DNA from: Candidatus Ulvibacter alkanivorans | GTDB taxonomy: Bacteria > Bacteroidota > Bacteroidia > Flavobacteriales > Flavobacteriaceae | Direction: 5' to 3' | Assembly: GCF_003333325.1 (NCBI RefSeq) | Contig: NZ_QOLC01000098.1 | Location: 91,181-155,180, forward strand | Length of the DNA: 64,000 nucleotides | Part shown: piece after piece, positions 36,156 through 44,978 of the stretch | Layout of the letters: each line of letters opens with the position of its first letter | Position numbering within the stretch: position 1 is the stretch's first letter | Position numbers and translations under genes: made by a program | The notes under the pieces: model-generated | Seen by the model: only the letters and a program-made list of their open reading frames with translations | What the model was told of the DNA's origin: nothing | Database searches by the model: none

Positions 36156-36165
36156 CTGCTTTATG

Positions 36166-36240
36166 TGGGCGCGAAGGGATTCGAACCCCTGACCCCTTGG
36201 GTGTAAACCAAGTGCTCTGAACCAACTGAGCTACGCGCCC
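36166..36240 (-). tRNA. tRNA-Val (anticodon TAC)
   Basis: 75-nt cloverleaf on the minus strand: acceptor GGGCGCG/CGCGCCC, D stem GCTC/GAGC, anticodon stem CTTGG/CCAAG with loop TTTACAC, T arm AGGGG-TTCGAAT-CCCTT, discriminator A, no encoded CCA. U33 and all stems are normal. Served by a strong promoter at 36257-36287. Confidence 0.95.
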
Positions 36241-36256
36241 CTACTGTTAGGGACGG

Positions 36257-36287
36257 CAAATATAAGGTAGTTTTTAATACCCGCAAA
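36257..36287 (-). promoter_or_regulatory. Promoter for tRNA-Val(TAC)
   Basis: Minus strand TTTG (36284-36287), 19-bp spacer, TATATTTG (36257-36264), ending 17 bp before the tRNA 5' end. A full match to both Bacteroidota elements. Confidence 0.75.
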
Positions 36288-36305
36288 AAAATAGTTGAAA
36301 AAAAA

Positions 36306-37526
36306 TTACAAAACTTCAGCAACCACAAAAGTACTGCCTCCTACAAATATTAGGTCGTTTGTATTGGCGCACGCTAGTGCAGCCTGATATGCTTTTTCAA
36401 CACTTTGATAGTGAGCTCCTTTTAAGCTATAGTTAGCAGCCGTTTCTTGCAGGACCGCCGCGTCCATGCCCCTGGGAACGTCTGCCTTACAAAAATAATA
36501 GACCGCCTCTTTTGGAAATAATGGTAACAAGTCCTTTAAAGATTTATCGTTAGTTGTGCCAAGCACTATATGAAGCGTCTTATATTGCTCTTGCCGTACT
36601 TGAGCGAGCACCATCGCTATTCCCTCTTTATTATGTGCTGTATCGCAAATCACTTTTGGTCCATCTCGAAGCAGCTGCCATCGCCCTTGTAATCCTGTGT
36701 TCATCACAGTACGCTGTAAACCTTTATCAATATCGTGCGTCGAAATGTTCCAATTCAATTCCCGAAGTACTCGAACTGTAGCGAGTACGGTTCGTATGTT
36801 CTTCTTCTGATAACTACCTTTAAGATCGGAAGTAAAGGGCGGATGCGCATCTAAGGCTGCAAAATGGATAGGCGCCTTATTCTCTAAGGCTTTTTTCTGA
36901 AAGACCTCTTTAGTCTCCTTTTGTGTTTCTCCAATTACAACCGGGGTTTCGTTTTTTATAATGCCCGCTTTTTCTGAAGAGATCTCTACCAAGGTTGAAC
37001 CCAAAAATTGTGTATGGTCCAATCCTATATTGGTAATGACAGATACCTCGGGCATAACGATATTGGTACTGTCCAAGCGGCCACCCATACCTACTTCGAT
37101 CACGGCTATATCTATATTTTCGGTTCTAAAGTAATCGAAGGCCATTCCAACCGTCATTTCAAAAAAAGACAATTGGTTGGTTTCAAAAAACGAACGATGG
37201 TTTGTTACAAAATTGATCACAGCTTGTTCTGAGATCATTTCACCATTGATCTTTATACGCTCCCTAAAATCCTTTAGATGCGGTGACGTATACAATCCTA
37301 CTTTATACCCTGCCTCTTGCAATATAGAAGCCAACATATGGCTGGTAGATCCCTTTCCGTTGGTCCCGGCCACATGAACACTTTTAAATTCACGTTCGGG
37401 GTGGTCTAAATGAGCAGCTAGCAATAAGGTATTCGACAGGTCGGCTTTATACGCTACTTGACCTACACGTTGATACATGGGAAGCTGACTAAACAGCCAA
37501 TCTATGGTTTCTGCGTATGTATTGAT
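36306..37526 (-). CDS. folC: Folylpolyglutamate / dihydrofolate synthase, unusual start codon
   Basis: Mur-ligase-fold enzyme with P-loop GTNGKGSTSHML, EVGMGGRLDSTN, and TNIGLDHTQFLGST; it joins glutamate to dihydropteroate and to folates. The first in-frame ATG (37478) reads MYQRVGQVAYK, but upstream codons read NTYAETIDWLFSQLP, the conserved FolC opening, in a frame open only to a TAA near 37540. No ATG, GTG or TTG lies there; the codon at the family start position is ATC (37524-37526), used here, giving 406 residues. A -7 box sits at 37552-37559. It follows tonB by 53 bp on the same strand. The start is the doubtful part; the product is not. Confidence 0.85.
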   Translation of the reverse strand: MNTYAETIDWLFSQLPMYQRVGQVAYKADLSNTLLLAAHLDHPEREFKSVHVAGTNGKGSTSHMLASILQEAGYKVGLYTSPHLKDFRERIKINGEMISEQAVINFVTNHRSFFETNQLSFFEMTVGMAFDYFRTENIDIAVIEVGMGGRLDSTNIVMPEVSVITNIGLDHTQFLGSTLVEISSEKAGIIKNETPVVIGETQKETKEVFQKKALENKAPIHFAALDAHPPFTSDLKGSYQKKNIRTVLATVRVLRELNWNISTHDIDKGLQRTVMNTGLQGRWQLLRDGPKVICDTAHNKEGIAMVLAQVRQEQYKTLHIVLGTTNDKSLKDLLPLFPKEAVYYFCKADVPRGMDAAVLQETAANYSLKGAHYQSVEKAYQAALACANTNDLIFVGGSTFVVAEVL

Positions 37527-37551
37527 GGTAAACAGATTTGATTAAAGGTAT

Positions 37552-37559
37552 CAAATATA
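37552..37559 (-). promoter_or_regulatory. Likely -7 box for folC
   Basis: TATATTTG on the minus strand between tonB stop and folC. Predicted transcript start is near 37547, so an ATC start at 37526 would have a leader of about 20 bases. Confidence 0.55.
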
Positions 37560-37579
37560 AGAAAGTGATGTACCCTATT

Positions 37580-38401
37580 TTATTCGGAAAGCTTAAAGTT
37601 ATAAATGATCTTTCCAATTTGTTTAGCAGGTGCATTTTCATCGCTATTAAAACGAGTTGCCAGCGCCGCTCTTTTAGCTGGTTCTAACAAACACCTAGAG
37701 TTGTTTGTGGTTCCGCGTACACCGGGTGTAGCACTAATTACACGACCGCTTCGATCTACTTCTATACTTACTACAACCTTCCCGGCTTCATTACAATCCT
37801 GTACAAATTTTTCTTTGTTCAATGCTTTGCGTCCTCCTAAAAGATAATTTCCGTCACCATCCAAGCCTTTCCCTGTACCGTAGTAACTACTGGCATTTGG
37901 ATCACCATTGGGATTCCCTTTGTCTCCGGCTGTATCGTCATTACCCTCTCCCCCTTTTGCGGTCCCATCGCTTTTTGGGCCGTTGATAATACTAGACAGG
38001 GCATCGCTTGTAGACTTATCCGGTTTAGGGTCCGGTTTTTTAGGTGTTTCCTTTTTGGGTTCTATCTTTTTATTTGTTTCCGTTTGTTCTTTGGCCGTAT
38101 TTTCTTTCTTGATCACCGGCGCCTCCTCATTATCTTGTGTAACCACATCTTCTTTTATTTCAGATTTGGGTTGTTCTACCGGAATGGGAGTGGTTTGTTT
38201 GGGTGCCGATTGGATCTTTTCGAGCGGTTGTATATTTCCGCTTCCAGTCTCGGTGGTTCCGAAATTCACGGCAATGCCATTTTCGGGTGGCGGATCGAGG
38301 TAGGTCAAGCCCACGTAGAATAGCAACAATAAAATAAGGATATGCAAGATCACGGTGATCGTCATACTCTTTTTTTTATGTTTTGTATCTAAAAATTTCA
38401 T
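37580..38401 (-). CDS. tonB: TonB-like energy transducer
   Basis: 273 residues. One N-terminal membrane helix (MTITVILHILILLLLFYVGLTYL), then a long Pro/Lys/Glu linker (for example KKETPKKPDPKPDK) and a Gly/Asp/Asn-rich stretch (about 140-180), then a compact C-terminal domain with VVVSIEVDRSGRVISATPGVRGTTNN and a KIIYNFKL end. It transfers energy from ExbB-ExbD to outer-membrane transporters. Follows exbD after repeat copy C. The C-terminal sequence resembles the TonB/TolA fold; a TolA-like role is the alternative. Confidence 0.82.
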   Translation of the reverse strand: MKFLDTKHKKKSMTITVILHILILLLLFYVGLTYLDPPPENGIAVNFGTTETGSGNIQPLEKIQSAPKQTTPIPVEQPKSEIKEDVVTQDNEEAPVIKKENTAKEQTETNKKIEPKKETPKKPDPKPDKSTSDALSSIINGPKSDGTAKGGEGNDDTAGDKGNPNGDPNASSYYGTGKGLDGDGNYLLGGRKALNKEKFVQDCNEAGKVVVSIEVDRSGRVISATPGVRGTTNNSRCLLEPAKRAALATRFNSDENAPAKQIGKIIYNFKLSE

Positions 38402-38463
38402 ACCCCGCTTGTTATCGCAAATGATTGTTGTGAGATCTTATATTTTTTATTCTTATCCTAAGC

Positions 38464-38535
38464 TGCGTTAAGGGTTGAGCGATACTACCGTGTAGTAGCG
38501 AAAACCTGACCACGCCATTTGGCGTGGGAACGCCC
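38464..38535 (-). repeat. Two-hairpin intercistronic repeat, copy C
   Basis: Plus-strand order GCGTTAAGGGTTGAGCG, hairpin TACTACCG-TGTAGTA region (38483-38497), CCTGAC, hairpin CCACGCC-att-TGGCGTGG, GGAACGCCCAA. It sits 15 bp past the exbD stop and ahead of tonB, transcribed with them. Same block order as copy B. Confidence 0.7.
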
Positions 38536-38549
38536 AACAAAAAAACAAT

Positions 38550-38942
38550 TTAATTAGGACGAACAGCCAACACTACTTTAAAGTTGTTCTTGTTTGCTAC
38601 GTCCATTACAAATACTGCATCTTCGATGGGCACACCTTCTTCGGCGCGAAGAATTATGGTTGGCTCTGTTTGCCCTGCCAAGATGTTATTCAATTCTTTT
38701 TCTAATGAATATTCACTAACGCGTTCTTTGTTTACGTAGTATGCACCGTCTTTGGTGATGCTAACCGACGCCTTTTGCACGTTCGTACTCTTACCTTTAG
38801 CTTTAGGCAAGATAAGATCGAGTGCGTCCGGTGTGATCGCCGGTGAAGTAAGCAAGAAGAACACCAACAATAAAAATACAATATCGGTCATGGAACTCAT
38901 GCTAAACTCGGCGCTCACTTTATTTCTTCCGCGTAAATTCAT
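38550..38942 (-). CDS. exbD: ExbD/TolR family protein
   Basis: 130 residues: short cytoplasmic start MNLRGRNKVSAEFSMSSMTDIVFLLLVFFLLTS with the proton-relay Asp in the membrane helix (MTDIVFLLLVFF), then a periplasmic domain (PTIILRAEEGVPIEDAVFVMDVANKNNFKVVLAV). Works with ExbB to use the proton gradient. The ATG overlaps the exbB stop by one base (TAATG), so the pair is translationally coupled. Confidence 0.92.
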   Translation of the reverse strand: MNLRGRNKVSAEFSMSSMTDIVFLLLVFFLLTSPAITPDALDLILPKAKGKSTNVQKASVSITKDGAYYVNKERVSEYSLEKELNNILAGQTEPTIILRAEEGVPIEDAVFVMDVANKNNFKVVLAVRPN

Positions 38943-39643
38943 TAGGCTGGTTCGTTTAATATATCTAAGAAATCGACTGCTGTCGCTTCCATTTGATGCA
39001 CTACTTTATCGGTTCGTACCACAATATGATTGTAACCCATATATGCTATAATACCGACAATAAGTCCGGCCACAGTGGTTGTCATGGCTGTATAGATCCC
39101 TTCTGCCAAGGCTCCCATTTCTGCTTGTCCGCTACTAGTTGCCAATTGATGAAAGGCAAGTACCATTCCAATTACGGTACCTAGGAACCCGATCATAGGT
39201 GCTGCTCCTGCAATGGTTGCCAAGACACTTACATTTTTCTCTAGTTTATATACTTCTAGTCGACCAGCATTTTCGATGGCGGTGTTGATGTCTTCTAATG
39301 GGCTGCCTATGCGTGAGATCCCTTTTTCGGTGAGACGAGATACCGGGCTGTTCTGTTGGGCACAAAGTACTTTGGCTGCTTGAACGTTACCAGAGGCCAC
39401 ATTATCACGAATTTGATTCATAAAATTATTATCCATTTTTGAAGCTGCTTTTACCGCGAACAATCGTTCGAAATAAATATATACGGCTACAAAGAGCAAG
39501 ATGAATAATACACCGATAATAATTTGTGCGGCCAACCCGCCATTGAGCAATAGCTCTATGATAGAAAGTGTTTTTTCTTCGACTACCGGCTCCATGTCCT
39601 GAAGCGATTCGTCAACGCCTTCCTGAATTAAGAAGTTAAGCAT
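38942..39643 (-). CDS. exbB: ExbB/TolQ (MotA family) proton channel protein
   Basis: 233 residues with three membrane helices: QIIIGVLFILLFVAVYIYFERLF, then the conserved VLATIAGAAPMIGFLGTVIGMVLAFHQLA and AMTTTVAGLIVGIIAYMGYNHIV. The second and third helices bear the family pattern. Forms the energising complex with ExbD and TonB. An acidic N-terminal stretch of about 30 residues precedes helix 1. Confidence 0.93.
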   Translation of the reverse strand: MLNFLIQEGVDESLQDMEPVVEEKTLSIIELLLNGGLAAQIIIGVLFILLFVAVYIYFERLFAVKAASKMDNNFMNQIRDNVASGNVQAAKVLCAQQNSPVSRLTEKGISRIGSPLEDINTAIENAGRLEVYKLEKNVSVLATIAGAAPMIGFLGTVIGMVLAFHQLATSSGQAEMGALAEGIYTAMTTTVAGLIVGIIAYMGYNHIVVRTDKVVHQMEATAVDFLDILNEPA

Positions 39644-39688
39644 AGGTTACATTTGGTTTTAATGAATAACGATAATTATAAGAATTTG

Positions 39689-41068
39689 TTATGTCGCAGA
39701 AAATAAGAAGTGTTCCATCAATAAGAATACACCAGCTCCGGCAATAAATCCGACGAAAGCCAACCAAGCAATTTTCTTTAGGTACCAAATAAAATCGATA
39801 CGCTCCATTCCCATTGCTGCGACCCCAGCGGCAGAACCGATGATGAGCATACTTCCTCCTGTTCCGGCCGAATAAGCTATAAAATGCCATAGTACCGAAT
39901 CGGTTGGGGCATCGTACATTCCCATAGAAGCAGCCACCAAAGGTACGTTATCAATGATGGCAGAGAGAATACCAAGAAGGATTACCACTACATCTTGATT
40001 TGGGATCGCGCCTTGCAACACTTCTGCCAAATAGCGTAAGGTTCCTACCTCTTCTCCATTTACGACACCGTACACCAAACTTTCTAATCCTCCAACGGCC
40101 ATCAAGATCCCTAGGAAGAAAAGTATGCTTGAAATTTCTATACGTGAAAGGGCCTTATGTGCCGAGTACAAATGGCGACGTTCTTTACTAAAGTCTTCTT
40201 CTGGATGGATATATTCTGAAACTAACCACACAATTCCCAAGGCGAACATCATTCCGATATATGGAGGTAAATGAGTTATTGTTTTAAATACCGGTACCGA
40301 AACGATCATCCCTAATCCTAAGAACAACATTGTTTTACTACTTAATAGTCGTTCTGATTCTTTGTCTTCGGTAGTATCGACTTCTATATACCCGCTAAAC
40401 GGTTTCATGTAGCTGGCGAATACAAAAGGTATGATAAAACAGACTATTGACGGAACGACCACATATTTTATTAATCCGGCAGCCGTCACATTATCGGCGA
40501 TCCACAGCATGGTAGTGGTTACGTCACCAATTGGTGACCAGGCTCCTCCGGCATTTGCTGCAATTACCACCATAGCGGCATACCACAGTCGGTCTTCTCG
40601 TTTATGAATTAGTTTTCGCAGCAAGGTGACAAGTACAATGGTAGCAGTAAGGTTGTCGATGATGGCCGAAAGTATAAAGGCCAATACACCAATGATCCAC
40701 AATAGTTTTCTTTTGCTACGCGTGCGAACAGCTCCTTTCAGGATCTCAAAACCTCTATGGAGGTCTATGATCTCCACAATCGTCATCGCTCCAATTAAGA
40801 AGATAAGGATCTCTGCTGTTTTTCCTAGATGGTGTAGCAGTGTATTTTTAAATCCTTCTTCTGCGGCTTCTCCACCACCGAGGAGATTATAAGCTGTTTC
40901 GTGCGAGTCGATCACATCGTACCAACCCGATTGGAATCCGACGGCCAAGACTGCCCAAATTAAAGCCGCCATTATTAAGGCAGGTACTGTTTTATCTAAA
41001 CGCAATGGGTGCTCTAATGTTATGGACAGATATCCAATAACAAAGATTAATAGTATAATTGATTCCAT
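39689..41068 (-). CDS. nhaD: NhaD-type Na+/H+ antiporter
   Basis: 459 residues with about a dozen membrane helices. LSAIIDNLTATIVLVTLLRKLI and ANAGGAWSPIGDVTTTMLW carry the Asn/Asp/Thr residues of the NhaD family, and LSAIIDNVPLVAASMGMY repeats the motif in the second half, with GTGGSMLIIGSAAGVAAMG close to the end. NhaD is a sodium or lithium/proton antiporter of marine and halophilic bacteria. Transcribed toward exbB with a 45-bp gap. Confidence 0.92.
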   Translation of the reverse strand: MESIILLIFVIGYLSITLEHPLRLDKTVPALIMAALIWAVLAVGFQSGWYDVIDSHETAYNLLGGGEAAEEGFKNTLLHHLGKTAEILIFLIGAMTIVEIIDLHRGFEILKGAVRTRSKRKLLWIIGVLAFILSAIIDNLTATIVLVTLLRKLIHKREDRLWYAAMVVIAANAGGAWSPIGDVTTTMLWIADNVTAAGLIKYVVVPSIVCFIIPFVFASYMKPFSGYIEVDTTEDKESERLLSSKTMLFLGLGMIVSVPVFKTITHLPPYIGMMFALGIVWLVSEYIHPEEDFSKERRHLYSAHKALSRIEISSILFFLGILMAVGGLESLVYGVVNGEEVGTLRYLAEVLQGAIPNQDVVVILLGILSAIIDNVPLVAASMGMYDAPTDSVLWHFIAYSAGTGGSMLIIGSAAGVAAMGMERIDFIWYLKKIAWLAFVGFIAGAGVFLLMEHFLFSAT

Positions 41069-41094
41069 ATTATGAGGGATTCGTTAAGTGCTGC

Positions 41095-42321
41095 TTATAT
41101 TAATTGATTCAAGGCAATTTCAAAGGCCGTACGGCTTATGTTAGTTTTGGTACTATTATTATCGAATGTATTTTGAATAGCATTTTTAATGGTCATTGAC
41201 GTATCGTTAAAGATAGCCTCATCGGTCATCTGCACCTTGCGTTCCATAAAATAAGCGAACACTCGTGCCATCCCACAATTTGAAATAAAATCGGGAATCA
41301 AGCTAACGCGCTCGTCTGTAAATTCCATGATAGGACCAAAAAAGATCTCTTTATCGGCAAACGGTACATTTGCTCCGCAACTAATAACTTCTAAGCCGGT
41401 CTCTATCATAGAAGCGATCTGATCTTGGGTGATCAATCGGGAAGCTGCACAGGGCGCGAACACTTCACATTCTAGGGTCCAGATCTTTTCGTTGATCTCT
41501 TCAAAAGAGATCATATTATCTGTCACAAGTGTATTTCCATCCTTATTTAAGAACAGTTCAGTTATTTCTTCAAAAGAAAATCCGTCTTTATTGATCACAC
41601 CTCCAACACGGTCGATGATCCCTACTACTTTGGCTCCCATTTGGGCCAAATAGTATGCAGCGGCGGCGCCTACATTCCCAAATCCTTGTACGACAGCTCG
41701 CTTTCCTTCTACATTACCGCCGTAGATGTCGTAATAGTGACGTACTGCCTCGGCTACTCCATATCCGGTGATCATATCGGCCACAGTATATTTTCGAGAG
41801 ACATCGGGAGAATAGGTGTCATTCTCAAGTACTTTTATCACCCCTTGTCGTAACTGCCCGATACGATTAATCTTATCGGCTTCCGATGGGGTAAAATGGC
41901 CATTGAAAACTCCTTCTTGAGGATGCCAGACACCACTTTCTTCAGTAATTGGGATCACTTCATGAATCTCATCTACATTTAGATCTCCACCAGTACCATA
42001 ATATGCTTTTAACAAAGGTGAAACTGCTTTATACCATCGTTCCAGCACTCCTTTTTTTCGAGGATCGTGTGGATCGAAATTAATGCCGGATTTTGCACCT
42101 CCTATCGCCGGACCAGATACGGTAAATTTAACCTCCATGGTCTTTGCCAATGAGAGCACTTCGTTTTCATTGAGACCAACTCGCATTCGTGTTCCGCCAC
42201 CGGCGGCACCACCACGCAATGAGTTGATCACCGTCCAGCCTTCGGCCTCGGTCTCAGGGTCATTCCAGTGAAAAACAATTTCGGGTTCTTTATTCTCGTA
42301 CTTGATTAGAAGTTCTTTCAT
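41095..42321 (-). CDS. Glu/Leu/Phe/Val dehydrogenase
   Basis: 408 residues from MKELLIKYENKEPEIVFHW; the ATG at 42321 is preferred to an in-frame TTG one codon earlier. N-domain GGAAGGGTRMR and the catalytic Lys in GPAIGGAKSGINFDP, with a further pair in GTGGDLNVDEIHEVIP; C-domain NAD loop VQGFGNVGAAAAYYLAQMGAK. The enzyme oxidatively deaminates an amino acid. Which one is not clear; the sequence is shorter than hexameric GluDH (about 450) and could be a leucine or valine type. Upstream of nhaD on the same strand. Confidence 0.85.
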   Translation of the reverse strand: MKELLIKYENKEPEIVFHWNDPETEAEGWTVINSLRGGAAGGGTRMRVGLNENEVLSLAKTMEVKFTVSGPAIGGAKSGINFDPHDPRKKGVLERWYKAVSPLLKAYYGTGGDLNVDEIHEVIPITEESGVWHPQEGVFNGHFTPSEADKINRIGQLRQGVIKVLENDTYSPDVSRKYTVADMITGYGVAEAVRHYYDIYGGNVEGKRAVVQGFGNVGAAAAYYLAQMGAKVVGIIDRVGGVINKDGFSFEEITELFLNKDGNTLVTDNMISFEEINEKIWTLECEVFAPCAASRLITQDQIASMIETGLEVISCGANVPFADKEIFFGPIMEFTDERVSLIPDFISNCGMARVFAYFMERKVQMTDEAIFNDTSMTIKNAIQNTFDNNSTKTNISRTAFEIALNQLI

Positions 42322-42385
42322 CAATTAAAGTTATGCCACAAATATAAAAAAACACCTTTCGCTTTATACGGAATTTAGGTAAATT

Positions 42386-43462
42386 TTAGGGAATGAATAC
42401 TTCACCGCTCGAATGATCTTTTTTCGATCCGGTTACACTTGCCAGGCAATTGACCTCTCCTCTTATTTTTAAGACACCCAAAAGCCCAAAAATCAATGCC
42501 TCTTTATACTCTATGAGCGTTTTCGATGGACAAACGATCTCGACAGCTGCATGCTGCTTCAATCGTTCTAACAAATATGAATTATAAGCACCTCCTCCAG
42601 TAACCAAGACCGTAGTACCGCTTTCAAATTGTGCGGCAAGTTGCATGGCGATATGTTCTGTAAATGTGGCTAGAATGGTTTCCGAAGTACAACCACTCTC
42701 TTCTAACAAAGGAAACACCGAAGTCTTCACCCATTCGAGTCCGAGTGATTTTGGCGCCGGCTGAAAATAAAATTCTAACTGTCCCAACGCTTGTAACAAA
42801 GCAGGATCAACCTCCGCGGAAGCAGCAATATTGCCATTGTCATCATAGTCTTGTCCCAATTGCTGTGCATAGCGATTCAGCACTATATTCACCGGACAAA
42901 TATCGTAGGCAATGCGTTTTCCCTTGCGCTCGAACGAACAATTCGCAAATCCGCCCAAATTGAGACAGTACTCGTAATTTCCAAAAAGCAATCGGTCGCC
43001 AATAGGCACTAAAGGAGCACCCTGTCCTCCTAATCCAACATCCTGAACACGAAAGTCACAGACAACCATTTTTTGTACACTTGTTGCGAGTTGCGGTAAA
43101 TTTCCAATTTGCAAGGTGATGCCCTTATCGGGCTGATGTAAGATCGTATGACCGTGACTACAAATGGCGTCCAAGGAGTAAAGCTTTTGTGCATCGATAA
43201 AATTTTTGATTACTTCGGAAAGGTAGTCGGTATAATCACAATTTAAGGTGATAAGTTCAGCTTCGGAAAATGAAACCGCCTCTTGCAAGCGTTTTTTCCA
43301 ATTGGTTGCATATGACACAGTAGTAGTAGCCCCAATCGAAAATTTCCAACTGGCCTTCTTGGTTGCATTTTCGGTATGTTCAAAAATACATTCGGCAAGA
43401 TCGATCCCGTCAAGGGAAGTCCCACTCATCACTCCGAGCACATGATACTTTTGGGTTTTCAA
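42386..43462 (-). CDS. anmK: Anhydro-N-acetylmuramic acid kinase
   Basis: 358 residues with N-terminal GVMSGTSLDGIDLAE, the AnmK phosphate loop, QDVGLGGQGAPLVPIGD, and NLGGFANCSF. It phosphorylates and opens 1,6-anhydroMurNAc from recycled cell wall, the same process served by Mpl at the start of the window. The reading frame starts with TTG (43460-43462); homologues begin close to this point. No ATG precedes it in frame nearby, so TTG is likely the start. Confidence 0.93.
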   Translation of the reverse strand: MKTQKYHVLGVMSGTSLDGIDLAECIFEHTENATKKASWKFSIGATTTVSYATNWKKRLQEAVSFSEAELITLNCDYTDYLSEVIKNFIDAQKLYSLDAICSHGHTILHQPDKGITLQIGNLPQLATSVQKMVVCDFRVQDVGLGGQGAPLVPIGDRLLFGNYEYCLNLGGFANCSFERKGKRIAYDICPVNIVLNRYAQQLGQDYDDNGNIAASAEVDPALLQALGQLEFYFQPAPKSLGLEWVKTSVFPLLEESGCTSETILATFTEHIAMQLAAQFESGTTVLVTGGGAYNSYLLERLKQHAAVEIVCPSKTLIEYKEALIFGLLGVLKIRGEVNCLASVTGSKKDHSSGEVFIP

Positions 43463-43594
43463 TACTATTGATTTTTATCGGGCAGCTTCTATGCTGTATC
43501 CCTGTATGTGTACACATTGGCAAAATACAAAAACAAAGCTACAGACAATAGGTTGTAGGTGTAATATAGTGTCTTGCTATTTTATGAATTGTGA

Positions 43595-43625
43595 TTTGAG
43601 ATTTCCTTTTTTAGCAGTACCTTTG
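43595..43625 (+). promoter_or_regulatory. Promoter for acyl-CoA dehydrogenase
   Basis: TTTG (43595-43598), 19-bp spacer, TACCTTTG (43618-43625); 23 bp ahead of the ATG. Both elements match exactly. Confidence 0.75.
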
Positions 43626-43648
43626 CCCCTCTTTAATACAAACACATT

Positions 43649-44791
43649 ATGGACTTTAGTCTTTCCGAAGAACACAAACTAATACGCGACGCAGCCCGCG
43701 ATTTTGCTAGAACCGAATTACTCCCAGGCGTTATTGAACGGGATACCAAACAAGAATTCCCAACCGAACAGGTAAAAAAAATGGGAGAGCTTGGCTTTCT
43801 TGGTATGATGGTCGACCCAAAATACGGCGGTGGCGGTATGGATACCGTTTCGTACGTGTTAGCCATGGAAGAATTAAGCAAGATCGATGCTTCTGCTTCG
43901 GTGATCGTGTCGGTGAACAATTCATTGGTATGCTACGGAATTCAAGCATACGGGACTGAAGAACAAAAACAAAAATACCTTACCAAATTAGCAACCGGTG
44001 AATCTATCGGCGCTTTTTGTTTAAGTGAACCGGAAGCCGGAAGCGATGCAACATCACAACGCACCACCGCTATCGACAAAGGAGATCACTACATATTGAA
44101 CGGCACCAAGAACTGGATCACCAATGGAGGTACAGCCGATTACTACTTAGTGATCGCACAAACCGATAAAGAAAAAAAACACAAAGGGATCAACGCTTTT
44201 ATCGTCGAAAAAGGATGGGACGGATTTGAAGTTGGACCTAAAGAAGACAAACTGGGGATTCGTGGAAGTGACACCCATTCTTTGATCTTCAACGATGTAA
44301 AAGTACCTAAGGAAAATAGGATTGGAGAAGATGGTTTCGGATTTAAATTCGCCATGAAGACCTTGTCGGGTGGGCGTATCGGAATCGCCGCTCAAGCTTT
44401 GGGAATTGCAGCAGGAGCCTACGACCTGGCTCGCGAGTACTCTAAAGTTCGCAAGGCCTTCGGAACGGAGATCTGTAATCACCAAGCCATCGCTTTTAAA
44501 TTGGCCGACATGCACACTTCGATCACGGCAGCACGCCATCTGGTCATGAAAGCTGCTTGGGACAAAGACCAAGGAAACAACTACGATATGAGTGGCGCTA
44601 TGGCAAAACTATACGCATCGCAAGTGGCCATGGATGTTACCGTTGAGGCGGTACAAGTACACGGCGGTAATGGGTACGTGAAAGAATACCACGTAGAACG
44701 CCTTATGCGTGACGCCAAGATCACCCAGATCTACGAAGGGACCAGCGAGATCCAGAAGATCGTGATCTCTCGCGGACTCCTAAGAGACTAA
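43649..44791 (+). CDS. Acyl-CoA dehydrogenase
   Basis: 380 residues, the usual size. FAD/substrate motifs FCLSEPEAGSDATSQRTTA, NGTKNWITNGG, LGIRGSDTHSL, and the C-terminal YEGTSEIQKIVISR with the catalytic Glu. The set matches short-chain (butyryl) acyl-CoA dehydrogenases. It oxidises acyl-CoA at the alpha-beta bond in fatty acid or amino acid breakdown, with electron transfer flavoprotein as acceptor. Single gene with its own promoter and terminator. Confidence 0.93.
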   Translation: MDFSLSEEHKLIRDAARDFARTELLPGVIERDTKQEFPTEQVKKMGELGFLGMMVDPKYGGGGMDTVSYVLAMEELSKIDASASVIVSVNNSLVCYGIQAYGTEEQKQKYLTKLATGESIGAFCLSEPEAGSDATSQRTTAIDKGDHYILNGTKNWITNGGTADYYLVIAQTDKEKKHKGINAFIVEKGWDGFEVGPKEDKLGIRGSDTHSLIFNDVKVPKENRIGEDGFGFKFAMKTLSGGRIGIAAQALGIAAGAYDLAREYSKVRKAFGTEICNHQAIAFKLADMHTSITAARHLVMKAAWDKDQGNNYDMSGAMAKLYASQVAMDVTVEAVQVHGGNGYVKEYHVERLMRDAKITQIYEGTSEIQKIVISRGLLRD

Positions 44792-44820
44792 GTCGCAAAT
44801 TTACAACCCAAACATAATGA

Positions 44821-44846
44821 ACCCGACCCAGTGTCGGGTTTTTTTA
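44821..44846 (+). terminator. Rho-independent terminator after acyl-CoA dehydrogenase
   Basis: Stem ACCCGAC / GTCGGGT, loop CCAGT, then T7. Downstream (44912-44928) is a second perfect hairpin TTTGCTTCCGAAGCAAA containing the CTTCGGAA octamer and followed by A-rich sequence. Confidence 0.85.
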
Positions 44847-44978
44847 TGGCGAGTCTTCGAAGCCTACAACTTCAAGACCAGGCTATAAATTATTTCAAGA
44901 ACAGCGAGGTATTTGCTTCCGAAGCAAACAAAAAAAGAAATTAGGAGATCAACATATAGCGTATAGTAGCGTAGTGAG

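Noticed and set aside
37478..37526. folC starting at the ATG at 37478
   Set aside because: The in-frame upstream codons encode the conserved FolC N-terminus (ETIDWLFSQLP), so the shorter start would remove it; kept only as the fallback.
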